64,000 nucleotides of DNA from an uncultured Lachnospiraceae bacterium. Lineage in GTDB: Bacteria; Bacillota; Clostridia; Lachnospirales; Lachnospiraceae. The position numbers were made by a program, and so were the translations under genes. The stretch's first letter is position 1. Each line of letters opens with the position of its first letter. The DNA is taken from positions 11,633-75,632 of the forward strand of contig CABUBX010000003.1 in NCBI GenBank assembly GCA_902489925.1, read 5' to 3'. Positions 63,745-64,000 of this stretch are shown one piece after another. The notes under the pieces are model-generated. The model was not told the DNA's origin, searched no databases, and worked only from the letters and a program-made list of their open reading frames with translations.

Positions 63745-63874
63745 TTTTATACCCCTTTCACACTGTCAGGCTTTACTTTTTTCTTATAGTATTATAATAT
63801 ATTTTATAATAAATTTCTTTAAAAAACTAACAAAAAACTAGCACAAAACTATACTTATAATGACAGGAGGCTCT

Positions 63875-64000
63875 ATGAAGTATACGCAGATTGCACAATA
63901 TAAAGAACCTGTTTCCCACCGCGATGGACTCATTCCCATGACCTATCACCTTGTCGATTATGAAAAAAATACGATGGGCTTTCCGATGCATTGGCATGAG
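63875..64000 (+). CDS. AraC-type transcriptional regulator, N-terminal part (runs off the window)
   Basis: Forty-two codons are present, starting MKYTQIAQYKEPVSHRDG and reaching MGFPMHWHE, the start of the cupin sugar-binding domain seen in AraC-family regulators. CAGGAGG lies 4 bases upstream of the ATG. The DNA-binding domain is outside the window. Divergence from the GH13 gene suggests control of glucoside use. Confidence 0.7.
   Translation, partial: MKYTQIAQYKEPVSHRDGLIPMTYHLVDYEKNTMGFPMHWHE

Overview
The window reads as a chromosome segment from a spore-forming, anaerobic, gut-type Clostridia, most likely Lachnospiraceae. The indications are moderate GC with AT-rich intergenic regions, strong AGGAGG ribosome sites, consensus sigma-A promoters, spmA/spmB and cwlD, MecA, QueH, a clostridial 2[4Fe-4S] ferredoxin, and the gene order tsaC-rpiB-upp-dCMP deaminase-atp. 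No phage, transposase, CRISPR array or rRNA operon is visible. The only RNA gene I can support is one tRNA-Leu(CAG).

Layout. 1-1.3 kb: the start of a lactate permease gene with a FadR/LldR-type regulator upstream, and between them a clear promoter with two identical TGGTACTACCA operators. 1.4-2.4 kb: a decayed FGGY sugar kinase. 2.5-4.3 kb: a NifX-like/His-Cys/FKBP fusion protein and a YitT membrane protein. 4.35-12.05 kb: a complete F1Fo ATP synthase operon (atpZ-I-B-E-F-F'-H-A-G-D-C, minus strand) with two b-type subunits and a c subunit carrying the Na+ ligand set. 12.2-15 kb: dCMP deaminase, upp, rpiB, tsaC. 15-20.9 kb: cwlD, queH, a spore-type GH18 protein, mecA, a DUF1858 protein, ferredoxin and a MerR regulator. 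21-27.1 kb: response regulator, histidine kinase, alpha/beta hydrolase and a kinase-like protein that has lost its phospho-acceptor histidine. 27.2-31.1 kb: gdpP-rplI-dnaB. 31.2-35.4 kb: DJ-1-like protein, ABC ATPase remnant, CapA-like lipoprotein, nicotinate phosphoribosyltransferase and an isochorismatase-family hydrolase.

35.5-39 kb: thiS-F-G-H-E, preceded by a promoter and an intrinsic terminator but no recognisable TPP riboswitch. 39-45.5 kb: mixed small operons (M19 dipeptidase + sirtuin, TPR protein, cyclophilin, tiny membrane proteins, DUF218 protein, tandem HAD fusion). 45.6-53 kb: a probable Amadori-product (fructoselysine/glucoselysine) locus with two FrlB-like deglycases, an FrlD-like kinase, an ABC importer without its own ATPase and a divergent GntR/UTRA regulator. 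53-58 kb: spmB/spmA, rsmI, tRNA-Leu, and a FemAB-like transferase overlapping an ATP-grasp ligase. 58-64 kb: GNAT acetyltransferase, EEP-family protein, MATE transporter, GH13 alpha-glucosidase and the start of an AraC-type regulator.

Most of the window is housekeeping. The parts most worth a second look are the NifX-FKBP metal-handling fusion, the four-gene signalling operon with a pseudo-kinase, the ATP synthase with b/b' and Na+ signatures, the FemAB/ATP-grasp pair, the two-deglycase Amadori locus and the thi leader without a TPP riboswitch. All calls come from reading the sequence without database searches.
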